Shown in pieces: positions 16,710 to 20,971 of a stretch of DNA of 20,971 nt. This stretch comes from Deltaproteobacteria bacterium UBA3076 (GTDB lineage Bacteria > Desulfobacterota > Dissulfuribacteria > Dissulfuribacterales > UBA3076), in the NCBI GenBank assembly GCA_002367355.1, contig DFBQ01000162.1:1-20971 (forward strand), in the 5' to 3' direction. The notes beneath the pieces were generated by a model, which had not been told where the DNA came from, made no database searches, and saw only the letters and a program-made list of their open reading frames with translations. Numbering within the stretch: position 1 is the first letter of the stretch; the number at the start of each line of letters is the position of its first letter. A program made the position numbers and the translations under genes.

Positions 16710-17699
16710 ATGAGGATTTATTACGAACAAGATGCCCCCATGGACATACTTCAAGGAAAGACTATAGCCATAATCGGCTACGGTAGCCAAGGGCATGCCC
16801 ATGCCCAGAACTTGAGAGATAGCGGGTTGTCTGTTGTTATAGGCCAGCGTCCAGGGTCAGCAAATTACGATCTTGCAGTCAAACACGGGTTTGAGCCTGT
16901 AAGTGCCGGAGAGGCTGCAGCCAAGGGAGATCTTATCATGGTCCTGGTACCTGATCATGTTCAGGGCCAGCTATACGAAAGTGCTATTAAGCCAAATCTG
17001 AAGACCGGGAACATGCTCCTTTTTGCTCATGGCTTCAACATTCACTTTGGCCAGATAATGCCTCCAGCTGACGTGGATGTTACCATGGTTGCACCCAAAG
17101 GCCCAGGACATCTGGTGCGCAGGGAATACGAAAAGGGCGCCGGTGTGCCCAGCCTGGTGGCCATACATCAGGATCACACGGGAGAAGCCCTTCAGAAGAC
17201 ACTTGCCTACGCAAACGGCATAGGTGCTACCCGCGCGGGGGTTATTGAAACCACATATAAAGAAGAGACCGAGACTGATCTTTTCGGCGAGCAGTGTGTC
17301 CTCTGTGGCGGGGTCACCGAGCTCATAAAAGCGGGTTTTGAGACCCTGGTTGAAGCGGGTTATCAGCCGGAAATAGCGTACTTCGAGTGCTGCCACGAGC
17401 TCAAGCTCATAGTTGACCTGATTTACGAAGGCGGTCTGTCGCAGATGCGTTACTCAATCAGCGATACGGCGGAATATGGCGATCTTACCAGGGGGAAGCG
17501 CATAATAACAGAAGAAACAAGAAAGGAGATGCGCAGGATCCTTGATGAGGTTCAGAGTGGCAGATTTGCCGGGGAGTGGATGCTGGAAAACCAAGTCAAA
17601 CGTCCTGTATTTAACGCCCTCAGACAGCGGGAAAAGGAACATCCTATAGAGGAGGTCGGCTCCCGCCTGAGGGATATGATGAGCTGGCTCAAGAAGTAG
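16710..17699 (+). CDS. ilvC: Ketol-acid reductoisomerase, class I
   Basis: 329 residues, the short class I form. It isomerises and reduces acetolactate to dihydroxyisovalerate with Mg and a nicotinamide cofactor. Seen: the Rossmann loop [13 protein letters not shown] (residues 23-35), His107, and the Mg ligands Asp190, Glu194, Glu226 and Glu230, all in canonical positions. The cofactor loop reads [12 protein letters not shown] (45-56), with Asn52 where class I NADPH enzymes usually have Ser. AAGGAG (16695-16700) is 9 bases before the ATG. It follows ilvN by 67 bases. Confidence 0.97.
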   Translation: MRIYYEQDAPMDILQGKTIAIIGYGSQGHAHAQNLRDSGLSVVIGQRPGSANYDLAVKHGFEPVSAGEAAAKGDLIMVLVPDHVQGQLYESAIKPNLKTGNMLLFAHGFNIHFGQIMPPADVDVTMVAPKGPGHLVRREYEKGAGVPSLVAIHQDHTGEALQKTLAYANGIGATRAGVIETTYKEETETDLFGEQCVLCGGVTELIKAGFETLVEAGYQPEIAYFECCHELKLIVDLIYEGGLSQMRYSISDTAEYGDLTRGKRIITEETRKEMRRILDEVQSGRFAGEWMLENQVKRPVFNALRQREKEHPIEEVGSRLRDMMSWLKK

Positions 17700-17723
17700 C
17701 CTTGGTTTTTTTCTAAGCCCTTA

Positions 17724-18374
17724 ATGCATTCTCATCGCATTCCAGTTTCCAAGGAAGGAGTCCCTTTCATAGGTATTGCCGTCTTGGCCGCTGTGATATT
17801 TGCTTTACTCAACTGGTCTGTTCCGGCCGTGGTCTTTTTTGTGATTGCGGTCTTTGTTCTTTTTTTCTTTCGGGACCCGGAGCGTATAATTCCATCAGGT
17901 CCGGGCCTGGTGGTATCACCTGCTGACGGTCGGGTCATAGATATAGCTGAAGACAACAGGGGCTCCCTTAACGGAAAAGACGTAAAACGAATCAGTATAT
18001 TTATGAATATTTTTAATGTGCATGTAAACAGGGCCCCAATTACGGGCGAGGTTCAACAAATTTCGTACCAGCCGGGATCCTTCTGGCCTGCTGACCGCAA
18101 AAGGGCCTTGCTTGAAAACGAGCGAAATGCCCTTTTGATCCGCAGCAAGGACGGAATGGAGCTGACCGTTGTACAGGTGGCGGGTATAATAGCCAGGCGA
18201 ATTGTTTGTTGGGCTGAGGTCGGTGATAGGGTTAAAATCGGTGAACGCTTTGGACTCATTCGTTTTGGATCTCGCCTTGACGTGTATGTCCCGAAGGATG
18301 TTTCAGTGTTGGTGAAAAAGGGCGACCGGACAATGGCCGGGCAGACGGTTCTTGCCAAAAATATTCTGCCATAA
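17724..18374 (+). CDS. psd: Phosphatidylserine decarboxylase proenzyme, short type
   Basis: 216 residues, the short PSD family. It converts phosphatidylserine to phosphatidylethanolamine at the inner membrane. Two membrane segments are seen at about residues 13-49, then FFRDPERIIP, SPADGRV (65-71) and NVHVNRAPITG. Gly182-Ser183 in RFGSRLDVYVP is the expected self-cleavage site that turns Ser183 into the pyruvoyl group. No clear ribosome-binding site precedes ATG 17724, so the start is less certain. pssA, the preceding pathway step, follows 63 bases later. Confidence 0.94.
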   Translation: MHSHRIPVSKEGVPFIGIAVLAAVIFALLNWSVPAVVFFVIAVFVLFFFRDPERIIPSGPGLVVSPADGRVIDIAEDNRGSLNGKDVKRISIFMNIFNVHVNRAPITGEVQQISYQPGSFWPADRKRALLENERNALLIRSKDGMELTVVQVAGIIARRIVCWAEVGDRVKIGERFGLIRFGSRLDVYVPKDVSVLVKKGDRTMAGQTVLAKNILP

Positions 18375-18437
18375 AAAACACGAATATAATAATTAAGAGA
18401 CTAATTCCCAATTCCTTATTTCTAACGGGGGTCTCCC

Positions 18438-19253
18438 ATGAAACAAAAGCAAAGCGGTGATTCAGCAGACAAGACTTCAAGACGGAGTATCTATCTCCTT
18501 CCAAACCTGCTGACCTCGGCAAGCCTGTTCAGCGGGTTCTATGCCATTATTGCATCAATTAAAGGGAATTATCAGGCCGCTGCCGTAGCCATCTTGATAG
18601 CCGGTATTCTGGATGGTCTGGACGGCAGGGTGGCTCGTTGGACCCGTACTACGAGTAGATTTGGTATGGAGTATGATTCCCTTTCCGACCTGGTGGCCTT
18701 TGGAGTGGCCCCGGGCATACTGGCCTTTATGTGGGGGCTGCAGGATTACGGCCGGCTCGGATGGCTTGCTGCCTTCCTGTATGTGGCAACCACTGCCCTC
18801 AGGCTGGCCAGATTCAATACCCTGATCCAGAGCAGCAATAGCAGCAGCACAAGGGATTACTTCCTTGGTCTGCCATGTCCTTCTGCAGCGGCTGTATTGG
18901 CTACATCTGTGCTGCTATGCCAACATTTCGGCATATTTGGGCCGGTACGTCATGTGGCAGTGCTGATCATGGTCTATGGCCTTTCTTTTCTGATGGTCAG
19001 CAATGTGCGTTACAATAGTTTCAAGGAAGTCCGCTGGCTTCAGCAGCACCCTTTTTCCGGTATGGTAGCGCTGATTCTGGCCATAATGGTAGTTGCTATG
19101 GAGCCCAAGGTGACGCTATTTGTCCTTATAGCTACTTATGTGATATCCGGGCCTGTCTTGATGTCCCTTAGAGCCCTGAGACCAAGGTCGTTGAGGTCTG
19201 GTGCGGGTCATCACAGCAAAGATGTTTCCTCTGGTAGAGATGAGGGGACGTAA
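18438..19253 (+). CDS. pssA: CDP-diacylglycerol-serine O-phosphatidyltransferase
   Basis: 271 residues, a polytopic membrane enzyme of the CDP-alcohol phosphatidyltransferase family. It makes phosphatidylserine from CDP-diacylglycerol and serine, the substrate for Psd. The family motif is complete: Asp59, Asp62-Gly63, Ala66-Arg67, Gly76, Asp80, Asp84. The N-terminal YLLPNLLTSASLFSGFYA and the segment LGLPCPSAAA are typical of bacterial PssA of the Bacillus/Helicobacter type. GGGGGT lies just before the ATG. It ends five bases before leuA. Serine specificity is inferred from similarity and from psd next door. Confidence 0.94.
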   Translation: MKQKQSGDSADKTSRRSIYLLPNLLTSASLFSGFYAIIASIKGNYQAAAVAILIAGILDGLDGRVARWTRTTSRFGMEYDSLSDLVAFGVAPGILAFMWGLQDYGRLGWLAAFLYVATTALRLARFNTLIQSSNSSSTRDYFLGLPCPSAAAVLATSVLLCQHFGIFGPVRHVAVLIMVYGLSFLMVSNVRYNSFKEVRWLQQHPFSGMVALILAIMVVAMEPKVTLFVLIATYVISGPVLMSLRALRPRSLRSGAGHHSKDVSSGRDEGT

Positions 19254-19258
19254 AGAAA

Positions 19259-20797
19259 ATGAGCAGCAGTGAAAGGATAATAATATTTGATACTACATTA
19301 AGGGACGGTGAGCAGTCCCCTGGTGTATCTCTAAACGTTGAGGAAAAACTCCAGATCGGGAGGCAGTTGAAGAAACTGAATGTCGATGTGATCGAGGCCG
19401 GATTTCCTGTTGCTTCCCCAGGTGACTTTCAGAGTGTTAAGCGCATTGCGCAGGAACTCAGGGGTTTACAGGTTGCTGCCCTGGCCCGTGCCAATGTGAA
19501 AGACATCGATACTGCCTGGGAGGCCATAAAGGAGGGAGAAAATCCTCGAATACATACGTTCATTGCGACCTCTGATATCCACCTCCAGTATAAACTGAGA
19601 AAGACCAGGGAGCAGGTACTGGATATGGCCCGGGCTGCGGTAGAGTATGCAGCAAAATTCACCAGCAATGTGGAGTTTTCCGCTGAAGACGCAAGCCGGA
19701 GCGATCTGGATTTTCTCTGCAAGGTCTTTGAGGCAGTGATAGATGCCGGTGCCACTACTGTTAATTTCCCGGACACAGTGGGGTATGCCGTACCGCATGA
19801 CTTTGGCAGGATGATCCGATATGTGGTCGAGCACACTCCCAACATCCATAAAGCGATTTTGAGCGTACACTGTCACAATGATCTGGGTCTGGCCACAGCA
19901 AATGTGCTGACAGCTTTGGAGAATGGTGCAAGACAAGTGGAGTGCACTGTGAACGGCATAGGTGAGAGGGCCGGCAATGCCGCTATGGAAGAGGTGGTCA
20001 TGGCCATCCGTACCAGGCGAGACGTCCTTCCCTATGACACGGCGATATCTTCTCAACATATCATGGCTGCCAGCCGGCTGGTAAGCATGCTTACCGGAAT
20101 GGTGGTCCAGGCAAACAAGGCCATAGTAGGGGGCAATGCCTTTGCACACGAGGCCGGAATCCACCAGGATGGAGTCTTGAAGGAACGTACTACGTATGAG
20201 ATTATCGATCCAAAGGACATAGGTCTTAGCAAAGGGATCCTGGTCCTGGGGAAACACTCCGGGAGACATGCCCTTAAGGCAAAGCTTGAGGAAGTAGGCT
20301 ACAAGCTCAGCGATGAAGAGATCGACAGGGTATTTATAAAGTTCAAGTCCCTTGCAGACAAAAAGAAGGAAGTTTATCCGGAGGATGTTGAGGCCCTTGT
20401 GGCAGAGGAGGTGCTCCGGATTCCTGATCGTTATCGTCTTATTTACCTCCATGTTGCCGGTGGAAGCGGCATCAGACCGACTGCAACCGTAACAGTGGAA
20501 ATAGACGGCAAGGAGGTTGATGGAGTGAGCCTGGGGGCCGGTCCGATAGATGCGGCCTTTAAGGCGGTAGCCAAGCTCGTACAGACTGAAAGCCATTTGC
20601 TCCGTTTTGCTGTTAACTCCATTACAGGAGGCACGGATGCCCAGGGAGAAGTCTCTGTGCGTCTTGAAGAAGGCAGCTATGTGGTCACAGGCCATGGGAT
20701 CGATCCTGATATAATTACTGCTAGTGTCAGGGCATACTTGAACGCCCTGAATCGTCTTGAACACATGAAGGAAAATGCGCCGCAAAAGAAATGTTGA
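19259..20797 (+). CDS. leuA: 2-isopropylmalate synthase
   Basis: 512 residues, the usual length of bacterial LeuA. It condenses acetyl-CoA with 2-oxoisovalerate, the first committed step to leucine. The TIM-barrel begins IIIFDTTLRDGEQSPG, with Arg15 and metal ligand Asp16. Other metal ligands are His204, His206 (HCHNDLGLATAN) and Asn240 (GERAGN). The C-terminal regulatory domain, about residues 385-505, has GGSGIRPTATV and is the leucine-binding part in homologues. AGGGG (19243-19247) precedes the ATG. The stop codon lies inside the first unit of a heptamer array. Citramalate synthase is less likely, given the IPMS-type motifs. Confidence 0.95.
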   Translation: MSSSERIIIFDTTLRDGEQSPGVSLNVEEKLQIGRQLKKLNVDVIEAGFPVASPGDFQSVKRIAQELRGLQVAALARANVKDIDTAWEAIKEGENPRIHTFIATSDIHLQYKLRKTREQVLDMARAAVEYAAKFTSNVEFSAEDASRSDLDFLCKVFEAVIDAGATTVNFPDTVGYAVPHDFGRMIRYVVEHTPNIHKAILSVHCHNDLGLATANVLTALENGARQVECTVNGIGERAGNAAMEEVVMAIRTRRDVLPYDTAISSQHIMAASRLVSMLTGMVVQANKAIVGGNAFAHEAGIHQDGVLKERTTYEIIDPKDIGLSKGILVLGKHSGRHALKAKLEEVGYKLSDEEIDRVFIKFKSLADKKKEVYPEDVEALVAEEVLRIPDRYRLIYLHVAGGSGIRPTATVTVEIDGKEVDGVSLGAGPIDAAFKAVAKLVQTESHLLRFAVNSITGGTDAQGEVSVRLEEGSYVVTGHGIDPDIITASVRAYLNALNRLEHMKENAPQKKC

Positions 20798-20875
20798 ATG
20801 CTAAATGTTGAATTGTGAATTGTGGTAGAAAATAGAAAAAATGTTGAATGTTAAATGCTAAATGTTGAATTAAGG
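20791..20875. repeat. Heptamer repeat array starting at the leuA stop
   Basis: Two blocks of five heptamers each, separated by a 15-base A-rich spacer (20826-20840). Block one (20791-20825) reads ATGTTGA, ATGCTAA, ATGTTGA, ATTGTGA, ATTGTGG. Block two (20841-20875) reads ATGTTGA, ATGTTAA, ATGCTAA, ATGTTGA, ATTAAGG. The TGA of the first unit is the leuA stop codon. The unit resembles TTGAATT, repeated twice at 10509-10522. Confidence 0.7.
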
Positions 20876-20971
20876 AATAATCTTTTTATATATCTAGTGA
20901 TAGGCGGAAAACCTCTGTTCAATATTCCAATCGTTGTAAGCGTTTACAGGGCACCGCATCTGCTTTGTTGT
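20876..20971. other. Downstream non-coding end of window
   Basis: An AT-rich stretch with no gene I can support. TTGAAT (20864-20869) and ATATAT 17 bases later could be a weak promoter for a gene beyond the window. TGTAA/TTACA at 20935-20948 is a small 5-bp hairpin. Neither is strong. Confidence 0.3.

Noticed and set aside
17684..17712. T run after ilvC as an intrinsic terminator
   Set aside because: Only a 4-bp stem (GGCT/AGCC) precedes the T run, and psd follows at once, so a functional terminator is not supported.
18385..18390. TATAAT as a promoter for pssA
   Set aside because: The -35 position 17 bases upstream does not resemble the consensus and the spacer is AT-rich throughout.
19466..20785. 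439-codon open frame on the minus strand opposite leuA
   Set aside because: It lies fully inside a clear LeuA gene, has no recognisable protein pattern, and long antisense frames arise from codon bias of the real gene.
20791..20875. CRISPR array
   Set aside because: The repeat unit is seven bases, contiguous and without unique spacers.

Overview
The window is a housekeeping stretch of a bacterial chromosome with every gene on the + strand. It most resembles a deltaproteobacterial (Desulfobacterota-like) genome. The reasons are the order ilvB-ilvN-ilvC-psd-pssA-leuA, which I recall from Geobacter and related sulfate reducers, Cys-containing (zinc-type) S4, S14, L24 and L36, and a tuf gene directly before rpsJ. 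This placement comes from gene order and protein character, not from a database search.

Bases 1-14209 carry the S10, spc and alpha ribosomal-protein clusters fused into one run. After the last codons of tuf come rpsJ-rplC-rplD-rplW-rplB-rpsS-rplV-rpsC-rplP-rpmC-rpsQ (S10), then rplN-rplX-rplE-rpsN-rpsH-rplF-rplR-rpsE-rplO-secY (spc), then infA-rpmJ-rpsM-rpsK-rpsD-rpoA-rplQ (alpha). Two things often found here are missing: rpmD (L30) between rpsE and rplO, and map/adk between secY and infA. A strong hairpin at 14275-14301 probably ends this transcription unit.

Bases 14431-20797 hold a second unit: acetolactate synthase (ilvB, ilvN), ketol-acid reductoisomerase (ilvC), two phosphatidylethanolamine genes (psd, pssA) and 2-isopropylmalate synthase (leuA). 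A consensus TTGACA box lies in front of ilvB. The set joins branched-chain amino-acid synthesis to phosphatidylserine/phosphatidylethanolamine synthesis.

I saw no CRISPR, insertion sequence, tRNA, rRNA, prophage or defence locus. The unexplained material is in the gaps between genes. Octamer repeats of the type AATTGAGG form inverted arrays between rplB-rpsS and rpsE-rplO, and octamers of the same type supply the ribosome-binding site of rpsJ. A heptamer array (ATGTTGA/ATGCTAA type) begins at the leuA stop codon. A perfect 10-bp hairpin lies after secY. In the proteins, L17 has a tail of about 110 residues rich in acidic residues, and KARI has an unusual cofactor-binding loop.
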